DNA from: Crossiella equi
Lineage (GTDB): Bacteria > Actinomycetota > Actinomycetes > Mycobacteriales > Pseudonocardiaceae
DNA length: 64,000 bases
NCBI RefSeq assembly: GCF_017876755.1
Contig: NZ_JAGIOO010000001.1
Span: 868,001 to 932,000 of the forward strand
Direction: 5' to 3'
The notes below the pieces were generated by a model, which did no database searches, had not been told where the DNA came from, and saw nothing but the letters and a program-made list of their open reading frames with translations. The position numbers were made by a program, and so were the translations under genes. Positions 53,135 through 61,747 of this stretch are shown in pieces. The stretch's first letter is position 1; each line of letters begins with the position of its first letter.

Positions 53135-54490
53135 ATGACGTCATCCCAGCCCAGGAAATGCCTGGCCTTGCTGCTGTCCACCGCGCTGCTGGCGGGAGGC
53201 TGCGCGGGCGCGGGCGGCCTAGGTGACCCGGACGACCCGAACTCCATCAACGTGCTGATGGTGAACAACCCGCAGATGCTGGACATCCAGCGCCTGACCG
53301 CGGAGCACTTCACCAAGAAGAGCGGGGTGAAGGTGAACTTCACCGTGCTGCCGGAGAACGACGTCCGCGACAAGATCAGCCAGGACTTCACCAGCCAGGC
53401 CGGGCAGTACGACATCGCCACGCTGTCCAACTACGAGGTCCCGATCTACGCCAAGAACAAGTGGCTGGCCTCCCTGGACGAGTTCGTCGCGGCCGACCCC
53501 GGCTTCGACCAGCAGGACGTCCTGGAGCCGATCCGCAAGTCGCTGACCGCCGCGGACGGCAAGGTCTACGCGCAGCCGTTCTACGGCGAGTCCTCCTTCC
53601 TCATGTACCGCAAGGACATCCTGGCGGCCAAGGGCCTGACCATGCCGGAGCGGCCGACCTGGCAGCAGGTGGCCGAGATCGCGGCCGCGGTGGACGGTTC
53701 CCAGAAGGACCTCAAGGGCATCTGCCTGCGCGGCCAGCCCGGCTGGGGCCAGCTGATGGCGCCGCTGACCACCGTGGTCAACACCTTCGGCGGCACCTGG
53801 TTCACCCAGGACTGGCAGGCGAAGCTGGCCTCGCCGGAGTTCACCGAGGCCACCAGGTTCTACGTGGACCTGGTGCGCGAGCACGGTGAGGCGGGCGCGC
53901 CGCAGGCCGGGTTCGCCGAGTGCCTGAACAACATGACCCAGGGCAAGACCGCGATGTGGTACGACGCCACCTCGGCGGCCGGTCTGCTGGAGGCCGAGGA
54001 CTCGCCGGTGCGCGGCAAGCTCGGCTTCGCGCAGGCGCCGGTGGTCAAGACGCAGAGCTCGGGCTGGCTCTACACCTGGGCCTTCGCCATGCAGCAGGCG
54101 TCGGCGAAGAAGCAGGCGGCCTGGAAGTTCATGTCCTGGGCCTCCGGCAAGGACTACGAGACCGTTGCCGGGCAACAGCTCGGCTGGTCCAAGGTGCCCG
54201 ACGGCAAGCGCACCTCGACCTACCAGCGCCCGGAGTACCTCAAGCTCGGCGGTTCCTACGCCGACGCGACCCGGCAGGCCATCGCCACCGCCAACCCGGA
54301 CAACCCGGGGGTGCAGCCCCGGCCCGCCTACGGCATCCAGTTCGTCGGCATCCCCGAGTTCACCAATCTCGGCACGCAGGTCTCCCAGGAGATCAGCTCC
54401 GCCATCGCCGGGCGCCAGTCCGTCGACGAGGCCCTCGCCGCGGCGCAGGGCCTGGCGGACAAGGTCGCGGCCAAGTACCGGAAGTCCTGA
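53135..54490 (+). CDS. Polyol/sugar ABC transporter substrate-binding lipoprotein
   Basis: 451 aa. Lipoprotein signal RKCLALLLSTALLAGGC with Cys near residue 23, then a family 1 solute-binding fold (INVLMVNNPQMLDIQRLTAE, VPIYAKNKWLASLDEFVA, YGESSFLMYRKDILAAKGLT, NTFGGTWFTQDWQA). Residue blocks such as MVNNPQM and YGESSFLMYR resemble sorbitol/mannitol-binding SmoE-type proteins. ATG is set by GGGAAGGAAGG. It is followed by two permeases and a zinc dehydrogenase; no ATPase gene is present. Polyol specificity is inferred. Confidence 0.9.
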   Translation: MTSSQPRKCLALLLSTALLAGGCAGAGGLGDPDDPNSINVLMVNNPQMLDIQRLTAEHFTKKSGVKVNFTVLPENDVRDKISQDFTSQAGQYDIATLSNYEVPIYAKNKWLASLDEFVAADPGFDQQDVLEPIRKSLTAADGKVYAQPFYGESSFLMYRKDILAAKGLTMPERPTWQQVAEIAAAVDGSQKDLKGICLRGQPGWGQLMAPLTTVVNTFGGTWFTQDWQAKLASPEFTEATRFYVDLVREHGEAGAPQAGFAECLNNMTQGKTAMWYDATSAAGLLEAEDSPVRGKLGFAQAPVVKTQSSGWLYTWAFAMQQASAKKQAAWKFMSWASGKDYETVAGQQLGWSKVPDGKRTSTYQRPEYLKLGGSYADATRQAIATANPDNPGVQPRPAYGIQFVGIPEFTNLGTQVSQEISSAIAGRQSVDEALAAAQGLADKVAAKYRKS

Positions 54491-54502
54491 GAGGAGGAAC
54501 CG

Positions 54503-55456
54503 ATGACCACGCTCGACACCCGTCCGGCCCGCACCAGCGCGCCGCCGAGGCAACCGCGCAGCGCCTCGGCCGCCGCGCGCTGGGTGCGCCGCGCCCCGCT
54601 GCTGCCCGCGCTGATCTTCACCATCGCGGTCACCCAGCTGCCCTTCATCGCCACCCTGGTGATCTCCTTCCTCCAGTGGAACTCCCTGGCACCGGAGAAC
54701 CGGGGCTTCGCGGGCATCGACAACTACAGCGCGGTGATCACCGACCCGAACCTGCGCGCCTCGGTGCTGACCACGGTGCTGCTCACCGTGTCCGTGGTGC
54801 TGGTCAGCCTGGTGCTGGGCCTGTGCATCGCGCTGCTGCTGGACCAGAAGTTCCGCGGCCGCGGCCTCGTGCGCACGATGATGATCGCGCCGTTCCTGGT
54901 GGTCCCGGTGGCCGCGGCGCTGCTGTGGAAGCACGCGCTGTACAACCCGGAGTACGGCCTGTTCAACGGCGCGCTGAACTGGCTGTTCGGCCTGTTCGGC
55001 GCGGAGGGCCCGGCCACCGACTGGATCAGCGAGATGCCGCTGACCGCGGTGGTGGCCTCGCTGGTGTGGCAGTGGACGCCGTTCATGATGCTGATCCTGT
55101 TGGCGGGCTTGCAGTCCCGGCCCACCGACGCGGTCGAGGCGGCCTGGATGGACGGGGCCACCGGCTTCCAGATCTTCCGCTACCTGACGCTGCCGCACCT
55201 GCGCCAGTACCTGGAGCTGGGCGCGCTGCTGGGCTCGATCTACATCGTGCAGAACTTCGACGCGGTCTTCACCATCACCTCGGGTGGCCTGGACACCGCG
55301 AACCTGCCGTACACGATCTACCAGACCTTCTACCAGGCCCACGACTACGGACAGGCCTCCGCGGCGGGGGTGGTCGTGGTGATCGGCTCGATCATCATCG
55401 CCACCTTCGCGCTGCGCGCGGTGTCCTCCCTGCTCAAGGATGAGGGGAAGCGATGA
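54503..55456 (+). CDS. Polyol/sugar ABC permease, MalF type (SmoF-like)
   Basis: 317-aa permease with six predicted helices and the EAA loop EAAWMDGATGFQIFRYLTLP. WVRRAPLLPALIFTIAVTQL is the first helix and LVLGLCIALLLDQKFRGRGL is typical of MalF-type sugar permeases. Good GAGAGGAGGAACC ribosome site, 12 nt after the binding-protein gene; ends overlapping the next permease (ATGA). Confidence 0.94.
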   Translation: MTTLDTRPARTSAPPRQPRSASAAARWVRRAPLLPALIFTIAVTQLPFIATLVISFLQWNSLAPENRGFAGIDNYSAVITDPNLRASVLTTVLLTVSVVLVSLVLGLCIALLLDQKFRGRGLVRTMMIAPFLVVPVAAALLWKHALYNPEYGLFNGALNWLFGLFGAEGPATDWISEMPLTAVVASLVWQWTPFMMLILLAGLQSRPTDAVEAAWMDGATGFQIFRYLTLPHLRQYLELGALLGSIYIVQNFDAVFTITSGGLDTANLPYTIYQTFYQAHDYGQASAAGVVVVIGSIIIATFALRAVSSLLKDEGKR

Positions 55457-56283
55457 ACACGACCAAGCGCGCTTGGCGCCCCTGGGGCATCCTCGCCTGG
55501 TTCGCGGGCATCCTGTTCGTGCTGCCGGTGCTGTGGATGGTGCTGACCTCGCTGCACAGCGAGTCCGACGCGGCCACCAACCCGCCCTCGGTGTTCGCGC
55601 CGCTGACGCTGGACGGCTACGCGGAGTTCTTCGGCGCGGACGGCGGCGCCAGCCCGTGGCCGCCGCTGGTCAACTCGGTCAGCGCGAGCGTCGGGTCCAC
55701 GCTGCTCGTGCTGCTGCTGGCGGTGCCCGCGGCGTACGCGCTGTCCATCCGGCCGGTGGAGAAGTGGAGCGACGTGCTCTTCTTCTTCCTCTCCACCAAG
55801 ATGCTGCCGGTGGTGGCGGGCCTGCTGCCGATCTACCTGATCGCCCAGTACTCCGGGCTGCTGGACAACATCTCGTTCCTGGTCGTGCTCTACACCTCGA
55901 TGAACCTGCCGATCGCGGTGTGGCTGATGCGGTCGTTCCTGGCCGAGATCCCGCGCGAGATGCTGGAGGCGGCCGCGCTGGACGGGGCGGGCCTGGTGAC
56001 CACACTCCGCAAGGTGGTGGCCCCGGTGGCCATGCCGGGCATCGCGGCCACCGCGCTGATCTGCTTCATCTTCAGCTGGAACGAGCTGCTCTTCGCCCGG
56101 GTGCTGACCGGCGTGGTCGCGGGCACCGCACCGGTGTTCCTGACCGGCTTCGTGACCAGCCAGGGCTTGTTCCTGGCCAAGATGTGCGCCGCGGCTACCG
56201 TGGTGTCCCTGCCGGTGCTCGTCGCCGGGTTCGCCGCCCAGGACAAGCTCGTCCAGGGCCTCTCGTTGGGAGCTGTGAAGTAA
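55453..56283 (+). CDS. Polyol/sugar ABC permease, MalG type (SmoG-like)
   Basis: 276-aa permease: WGILAWFAGILFVLPVLWMV, AYALSIRPVEKWSDVLFFFL, and EAA loop EAAALDGAGLVTTLRKVVAP. Translationally coupled to the preceding permease (ATGA) and to the dehydrogenase after it (TAATG). Needs an external ATPase such as MsiK. Confidence 0.94.
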   Translation: MNTTKRAWRPWGILAWFAGILFVLPVLWMVLTSLHSESDAATNPPSVFAPLTLDGYAEFFGADGGASPWPPLVNSVSASVGSTLLVLLLAVPAAYALSIRPVEKWSDVLFFFLSTKMLPVVAGLLPIYLIAQYSGLLDNISFLVVLYTSMNLPIAVWLMRSFLAEIPREMLEAAALDGAGLVTTLRKVVAPVAMPGIAATALICFIFSWNELLFARVLTGVVAGTAPVFLTGFVTSQGLFLAKMCAAATVVSLPVLVAGFAAQDKLVQGLSLGAVK

Positions 56284-57278
56284 TGAAGGCCGCCGTCATC
56301 ACCGGAGTCGGTCAGGTCGAGGTCACCGAGGTGCCCGACCCGACGCCGGGCCCCCGTGAGGTCGTCGTCGAGGTCTCGGCGTGCGGCCTGTGCGGCACCG
56401 ACCTGCACATCCTGCAGGGCGAGTTCGCCCCGACGCTGCCGATCGTGCCGGGCCACGAGTTCGCGGGCGTCATCGTGGAGACCGGCAAGAACGTCACCGA
56501 GGTCGCGGTCGGCGACCGGGTGGCGGTGGACCCCTCGCTGTACTGCCACGAGTGCCGCTACTGCCGCAACGGGCGCAACAACCTGTGCTCGAACTGGGCC
56601 GCGATCGGCGTGAGCAACCCGGGCGGCGCGGCCCAGTACGCGGTGGCCCCGGTGGCCAACTGCGTGAAGCTGCCCGACCACGTCCGCACCGAGGACGCGG
56701 CCCTCATCGAGCCGCTCTCCTGCGCGGTCCGGGGCTACGACGTGCTGCGCAGCACGCTGGCCAGCAACGTGCTGATCTACGGCTCGGGCACGATGGGCCT
56801 GATGATGCTGGAGCTGGGCAAGAAGACGGGCGCGGCCTCGATCGAGGTCGTGGACCTCAACCCCGAGCGCCTGGCCACCGCCACCAAGCTGGGCGTCACC
56901 GCCACGGCCGCCAGCGCCGACGACCTGGACCGCCCGGAGGGCTGGGACGTGGTCATCGACTGCACGGGCAACGAGAAGGCCATCCAGGACGGCCTGGGCC
57001 GCGTCGCCAAGGGCGGCACGTTCCTGCAGTTCGGCGTCTCGGACTACTCGGCGCGAGCGGTCATCGAACCGTACAAGATCTACAACCAGGAGATCACGAT
57101 CACCGGCTCGATGGCCGTCCTGCACTCCTTCGAGCGCGCGGCGGACCTGTTCGCGGCGGGCGTGCTGGACCCGGACATCTTCATCAGCCACCGCCTGCCG
57201 CTCTCCGACTACGCCTCGGCCCTGGAGGCCTTCAAGCGGGGCGAGGGCCGCAAGATCCAGGTGCTGCCGGGAGCCTGA
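56283..57278 (+). CDS. Zinc-dependent polyol dehydrogenase (sorbitol/L-iditol dehydrogenase-like MDR)
   Basis: 331-aa medium-chain dehydrogenase. Catalytic zinc ligands in SACGLCGTDLHI and PGHEFAGVIVE, structural zinc Cys cluster CHECRYCRNGRNNLC, Rossmann motif VLIYGSGTMGLMMLELG and the NAD-selecting Asp in VVDLNPERL. It likely oxidises the imported polyol to a ketose. The ATG shares a base with the permease stop (TAATG). Last gene of the operon, followed by a strong terminator. No kinase gene is present, so the ketose must enter metabolism through enzymes elsewhere. Confidence 0.93.
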   Translation: MKAAVITGVGQVEVTEVPDPTPGPREVVVEVSACGLCGTDLHILQGEFAPTLPIVPGHEFAGVIVETGKNVTEVAVGDRVAVDPSLYCHECRYCRNGRNNLCSNWAAIGVSNPGGAAQYAVAPVANCVKLPDHVRTEDAALIEPLSCAVRGYDVLRSTLASNVLIYGSGTMGLMMLELGKKTGAASIEVVDLNPERLATATKLGVTATAASADDLDRPEGWDVVIDCTGNEKAIQDGLGRVAKGGTFLQFGVSDYSARAVIEPYKIYNQEITITGSMAVLHSFERAADLFAAGVLDPDIFISHRLPLSDYASALEAFKRGEGRKIQVLPGA

Positions 57279-57288
57279 CCGGGCGGCG

Positions 57289-57327
57289 TGCCGTTCGGTG
57301 ACCGGGGCAGCCGGTCACCGAACGGCA
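57289..57327 (+). terminator. Strong terminator of the polyol operon
   Basis: A 17-bp perfect stem: TGCCGTTCGGTGACCGG (57289-57305) and CCGGTCACCGAACGGCA (57311-57327) with loop GGCAG, 10 nt after the dehydrogenase stop. Confidence 0.92.
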
Positions 57328-57373
57328 AGGGTGGAGTCAGCCACTGTCGGTGCCCAGCACTAACGTCCACCCC

Positions 57374-57874
57374 ATGCCATCCCTGCTGGCCACCATCGCC
57401 GCCCACCCCGAGGTCACCCGGTTCCTGGCCTGGCCAGGCGACTTCGAACTCGACCGCGCCGACCACGTCGAAGAGGTCCACCTGCTCTCCGGCGCGCGGC
57501 TGGAGGGGTTCGCGGGGGACGGTTCGGGTGGCACGTTCTTCTTCTGCGGCGAGGGCGGTGAGGAACGCCCCGTGCTCTACGCCGACTCCGAGGGCGGTGC
57601 CGCGGTGCTCGCCGCGAACCTGCCCGAGCTGTTGCGGCTCTTGCTGGTCGCGCCCTGGTGGCGGGACGGCCACGAGGCGTCCGCCGAGTACCTCGCCGAC
57701 CTGCCCGACTTCGCCGACCGGCGCGACCAGGCCGCCGCGGTGCTCGGGCTCGACCTGCCCGACGAGCACGCGGTGCTGACCCGCCTGCACGAGATCGCCA
57801 CCACGGCGGGCCCGGAGTTCACCCTCGTGCTCACCTCGGAGGGCACCGCATACGACCCGCTGTTCACCGCCTGA
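57374..57874 (+). CDS. Hypothetical protein, possibly SUKH-like
   Basis: 166 aa, cytoplasmic, acidic. PSLLATIAAHPEVTRFLAWP, GGTFFFCGEGGEERPVLYAD, GGAAVLAANLPELLRLLLVA: the pattern (a surface-strand-rich middle with FFFCGEGG and LYADSEGGAAVLA, then LPELLRLLL helix) is reminiscent of SMI1/KNR4 (SUKH) proteins, which often serve as immunity proteins, but I cannot confirm this. ATG 57374 lies seven bases after TAACGT (57361-57366), a plausible leaderless promoter. No toxin gene is adjacent. Confidence 0.7.
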   Translation: MPSLLATIAAHPEVTRFLAWPGDFELDRADHVEEVHLLSGARLEGFAGDGSGGTFFFCGEGGEERPVLYADSEGGAAVLAANLPELLRLLLVAPWWRDGHEASAEYLADLPDFADRRDQAAAVLGLDLPDEHAVLTRLHEIATTAGPEFTLVLTSEGTAYDPLFTA

Positions 57875-57938
57875 CCGGCCTCCCGGCGAGCCAGGCCCGG
57901 ACCCGGCCGGGCACCGACTGCCGGGTCTACCGGGTCCC

Positions 57939-58418
57939 TCAGGCCAGCGCTTTGGCGAACCAGTGGTCGGCGTACGGGCTGCTGTTGTGCGGGCTGCCCT
58001 CGACGTAACCGCAGCGGCGGTACAGCCCCCGCGCCTCGACCAGGTCGGAGCGGGTGTCCAGCAGCATCCGGTGGGCCCCGAGCGCCACCGCCGCGCGCTC
58101 CGCCCCCGCGACCAGCGCCATCGCCACCCCGCGCCCACGCGCCGAGGGCCGCACGTACATGCGGGTCAGCTCGGCCACCTCCGGCGCCAGCAAGCGCACG
58201 CCCACGCAGCCCAGCACGTCCACCCCGGCCCTGGCCAGCAGGAACGCGCCGGTGGGCGGCACGAGGTCGCCGCTGGGCTCCTCGCGCATGGCCTGGTCGA
58301 CCTCGGCCGCGCTCACCGGGCGGTCCCAGTAGCGGCGGCACAGCTCCTCGAAGTAGTCCCACAGCACGGCCAGCGACTCCGGGGTGTCGACGGGGTGCGC
58401 GGTCACGGCAAAGCTCAC
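57939..58418 (-). CDS. GNAT-family N-acetyltransferase
   Basis: 159 aa. The acetyl-CoA site is LTRMYVRPSARGRGVAMALV (R-x-x-G-x-G/A), followed by MLLDTRSDLVEARGLYRRCG and YVEGSPHNSSPYADHWFAK. Length and motif order are normal. Start GTG 58418. Substrate unknown; the SPYADHWF ending is common in a large subgroup of actinobacterial amine acetyltransferases. Confidence 0.9.
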   Translation of the reverse strand: MSFAVTAHPVDTPESLAVLWDYFEELCRRYWDRPVSAAEVDQAMREEPSGDLVPPTGAFLLARAGVDVLGCVGVRLLAPEVAELTRMYVRPSARGRGVAMALVAGAERAAVALGAHRMLLDTRSDLVEARGLYRRCGYVEGSPHNSSPYADHWFAKALA

Positions 58419-58505
58419 CCGGTCATCCTCAGCCGCAGGTCAACCGAGTTTCGTCTTGACCCCGTTCGCCTGCGCGGTGTCGACCGTCCACGGCAGACTG
58501 TCGGC

Positions 58506-60362
58506 GTGCGAACCCGTGCCCTGTCCCTCGTGCTCACGCTCGCCGCGGTCTCCCTGGCCCCGGTCGCGTCCGCCGCTCCGGTCGAGCCCTGTTCCGCTGT
58601 CGCCGTGAGCCCGCCCCAGGTGGTCGTGGACGACCAGACCCGTGACCTGCTGAAGCTGGACGGCTGGGCGGACACCTCCTTCGGGGTGCTGCCCGAGGCC
58701 GGTGGCGGCTACCGCTTCCTCAGCGTGGCCGCCCTGCACAAGGCCGGTGGTGCCGACCAGACCATCGCGACCACATGGGGCAGCCTGGACAACCCCGTCT
58801 CCGACACCGCGCCGAGGTTCCAGCCGGTGGCCAACGTCCCCGCCAACCCGAAGTACCAGTACGCGGGCGGCGGCCCGGTCTTCCGCGACCCGGCCAGCGG
58901 CCTGGTGCTCCAGATGCTGCACCTGGAGCGCAACCTCAACGAGAGCCCGCACGCCTTCTACACCGAGCTGCACCTGGGCGTGTACAACCCGGCCACGCAG
59001 CAGACCACCCGCCTGGGCGAGATCATCGCCCCCCGGATGGACTTCGCGACGGCGGACCAGCACAACCTGACCGCCGACCTGGGCACCAGCTCGTTCGTGC
59101 TGCGCGACGGCTACCTGCACGCCTACTTCCCGGACTACTCCTTCGACGGCGGCAAGTGGGAGAACCCGCCCCTGGCGGTGGCCCGGGCCCCCCTGGCCGA
59201 GGTGGTCGAGGCGGCCAGACGCGGCACGGTCAGCCCGTGGCACAAGTTCCACAACGGCACCTGGACCGAACCGGCCGTCAACGGCCGCTCCACCTCGGTC
59301 CGCGCGGGCGTGGGCGCCTGGCACCCGAGCGTCGTGCGCACCACACGCGGCGGCACGGTCATGGTGGCGGGCAACAGCATCACCGAGTTCGAGCTGTCGG
59401 TCTCCCCGGACGGCATGACCAACTGGACCCAGGCAACCCCGCTGTTCCGCGACCCGGCTCGCGGCAACGCCTACCCCACGATCGTGGGCACCGGCCCGGA
59501 CCCGAGCGTCGTGGACACCGAGTTCTACCTCTACTACCTCCAGTGGGCCAAGCCGGGCGGGTGGGACGACGCGGTGATGGTGCGCCGCACGGTCACCTGC
59601 ACGGCAGGCCGCACCCTCCCGGCAGGCCACCTGGTCGGCTACACGAACGGCACGGCCCACCGCACCACCACAACCCTGGACCGCACGAGGGGCTACGCCC
59701 CGGACCCGACCCGCCAGTGGCTGACCGAAGGCGCCCCGACCACGGGCGCGAAGGCGCTGTACGGCTGCGAGGACAACGGCAACCAGTTCCTCTCCACGGA
59801 CCCCGGCTGCGAGGCCAAGACCAACCGCGTCCTGCACACGGAGGGCTGGCTGCACACCGCCCCGGCCCCGGACCGCACCCCGCTCTACCGCTGCCGCACG
59901 GGCGCGGTCCGCTTCACCACCCAGTCCGACACCTGCGACGGCAAGGGCACGCGCGAAACCCTGCTGGGCCACGCCCGCACCACCACACTCCGCGCGTACA
60001 GCCGCTTCTACGACGGCCGCGAGCACTGGGACACCTCCGGCCCGGTCACCGCCAACTACTCCCTGGAACACCGCTGGTTCCTGGAATCCGCACCCAAACC
60101 GGGTACGAAGGCCCTGTACGGCTGCGCCTACACGAGCGTGAAGGGCCTCAACCACTTCCCGTCCGAACACGCCAACTGCGAGGGCCAGACCGTCCTGCGC
60201 ACCGAGGGCTGGGCCCACACCGACCCGCGCCCGGGCACGGTCCCGCTGTACCGCTGCTACTGGCCCGACCAGGACGACCACTTCCTGTCCCCGCACGAGA
60301 ACTGCGAGGGCGTCCCGGGCGGCCGCAACGAGGGCCGCCTGGGGTACGCGCTGGCGGGCTGA
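58506..60362 (+). CDS. Secreted beta-propeller protein with C-terminal ricin-independent repeat module (DUF5648-like)
   Basis: 618 aa. Signal peptide (TRALSLVLTLAAVSLAPVAS), then a five-bladed GH43/GH32-like propeller (about 40-370; YAGGGPVFRDPASGLVLQML, NLTADLGTSSFVLRDGYLHA, GVGAWHPSVVRTTRGGTVMV, GTGPDPSVVDTEFYLYYLQW). The rest is at least four repeats of about 45 residues built on ALYGCEDNGNQFLSTDPGCE, PLYRCRTGAVRFTTQSDTCD, ALYGCAYTSVKGLNHFPSEH and PLYRCYWPDQDDHFLSPHEN, each with a LYRC/F-S/C-G pattern and a following TEGWLH or LGYA strand, as in DUF5648 lectin-like modules. Catalytic acids of GH43 cannot be assigned with confidence. The GTG start has no clear ribosome site. Confidence 0.75.
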   Translation: MRTRALSLVLTLAAVSLAPVASAAPVEPCSAVAVSPPQVVVDDQTRDLLKLDGWADTSFGVLPEAGGGYRFLSVAALHKAGGADQTIATTWGSLDNPVSDTAPRFQPVANVPANPKYQYAGGGPVFRDPASGLVLQMLHLERNLNESPHAFYTELHLGVYNPATQQTTRLGEIIAPRMDFATADQHNLTADLGTSSFVLRDGYLHAYFPDYSFDGGKWENPPLAVARAPLAEVVEAARRGTVSPWHKFHNGTWTEPAVNGRSTSVRAGVGAWHPSVVRTTRGGTVMVAGNSITEFELSVSPDGMTNWTQATPLFRDPARGNAYPTIVGTGPDPSVVDTEFYLYYLQWAKPGGWDDAVMVRRTVTCTAGRTLPAGHLVGYTNGTAHRTTTTLDRTRGYAPDPTRQWLTEGAPTTGAKALYGCEDNGNQFLSTDPGCEAKTNRVLHTEGWLHTAPAPDRTPLYRCRTGAVRFTTQSDTCDGKGTRETLLGHARTTTLRAYSRFYDGREHWDTSGPVTANYSLEHRWFLESAPKPGTKALYGCAYTSVKGLNHFPSEHANCEGQTVLRTEGWAHTDPRPGTVPLYRCYWPDQDDHFLSPHENCEGVPGGRNEGRLGYALAG

Positions 60363-60581
60363 GCCCACCGCTCGTGGCAGCCGGCACTGCGGCCTCTTCG
60401 CCTGTTCGCGCCCTTCGCCGGAGGACTTCCCCAGCAGACGCCATCTGAGCCGCCTCGGCCAAGCCGAACAACATTGGCACCACGGACCGGCCGTCCTGCC
60501 AGTGGGCTCGACGGCTCCGCCTCGGCCTGGTCGGTCGCGTGCTCCCGGCGGAGTCCACGTCGACCGTGGGCACCGGCTCGA

Positions 60582-61361
60582 TCACGCCCTCATCCCGGCG
60601 GCTCCCCGACCGGGATCCTCGGCGGGGCCAGACCAGTGCTCGCCCACCAGGGAGCCCCACAGGCCTTCGGCCTGGGAGCCTTCAGGCACGCCGCGCGCGT
60701 GGGTGATGAGCTGGGCGGCCAGCTCGGCCATCGGCAGGCGGGACCGGTCGGCCGCGTCCCGCAGCAGTGTCTCGGCCTCTGGCGGGTCGATGCGACACAA
60801 CGCCATGACCACCGCGACCGCCCGGTCCACGGCGAGCCGGGTGTCGATGGCGCCGAGCACCCGACGGGCGCCCGCCGCGGCACCGGTCATGAGCGAGCAC
60901 ACGCCGACCGTGACCCCCACCAGGCGCTCATAGGAGGCCAAGAGGTCCAGCAGCCGGGCCTCCGGTGCCCGGGTGGAGTAGACCGCCAGCACCACCGCGT
61001 CGCGCCGGTCGGCCAGGCACGGCAGGGCCACCGCGCCCACCAGTGCCCCCAGCTCCTGGCTGTGCCCGGGGAAGAGCGAGCACGCGCGCAGCAGCCGCAG
61101 GCAGTGCCACCGCCCGTCCGACCACAGGTCCGCGGTGAGCACCGGCCGGACAGCCCGCGCGGCGTCGACGACCGGGCCGCCTTCCGGTGTGGCCTGGAGC
61201 TCGGCCAACAGCCTGCCAACCCCGGTCGACGCGATCAGCCGCGGCCGCAGGTCGCCACCGTGCGGGCGCACCAGCGTCACCGCGGCGCCGAGCAGTTCCG
61301 GGGCGTCCTCGGCCAGCGCGGTCAACGCGGCCTCGAGTGAGGTCTCCAGCGGGTTGTGCAT
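60582..61361 (-). CDS. ANTAR-domain regulator with GAF-like sensor
   Basis: 259 aa. Residues about 10-165 look like a GAF-type sensor fold (ALAEDAPELLGAAVTLVRPH, GPVVDAARAVRPVLTADLWS, VGAVALPCLADRRDAVVLAV), and about 180-235 is an ANTAR three-helix RNA-binding domain (AIDTRLAVDRAVAVVMALCR, DPPEAETLLRDAADRSRLPM). ANTAR proteins act as antiterminators by binding paired hairpins in mRNA leaders. The aromatic residues common in ANTAR are partly replaced, so RNA binding is likely but not certain. ATG 61361 chosen; upstream frame is not conserved. The 219 bp downstream to the propeller gene contain nothing evident. Confidence 0.72.
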   Translation of the reverse strand: MHNPLETSLEAALTALAEDAPELLGAAVTLVRPHGGDLRPRLIASTGVGRLLAELQATPEGGPVVDAARAVRPVLTADLWSDGRWHCLRLLRACSLFPGHSQELGALVGAVALPCLADRRDAVVLAVYSTRAPEARLLDLLASYERLVGVTVGVCSLMTGAAAGARRVLGAIDTRLAVDRAVAVVMALCRIDPPEAETLLRDAADRSRLPMAELAAQLITHARGVPEGSQAEGLWGSLVGEHWSGPAEDPGRGAAGMRA

Positions 61362-61747
61362 GTTCGTCTCGCTTTCCACGTCGAGGCCCGGAGCTGACAC
61401 CGTCGTCGCGGCGGGCGGCTCGGCCGCCACACCCCGCTGTGCCCGGAGCAGCGGTCCACTTGGCCGCGGCGCGACCGCCCCGACGCGCAGCGCCCGCGCC
61501 GTGGACGGGACCAGCGCTGGCAGGACGACCACGGGTGGCGCCGCGTGCGGCGGACCACAGCGTGCCCGGCCGGAGAGCCACTGTCCTCGCCCACCAAGGG
61601 TGGATCCCGCGCGCAGTCGTTTGCCTCCACTGTGGACTGCCGATCCCGGTTGAACCGGGCCCTACGCCCCTGTCCCGGCTCGGCGACGGCGTGGACGCTG
61701 GCCCTTGACCGGCCTGCCAGGCGAACCACTGCTCCGGAGGGATACCG
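61362..61747. other. 386-bp divergent intergenic region
   Basis: Between the ANTAR gene and the AMIN-like gene no convincing gene is seen. It includes a small hairpin (CCCGG-TTGAA-CCGGG near 61650) and one copy of TCCACTGTGGA at 61626-61636; GGAGGG at about 61736 is the ribosome site of the next gene. Confidence 0.6.
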
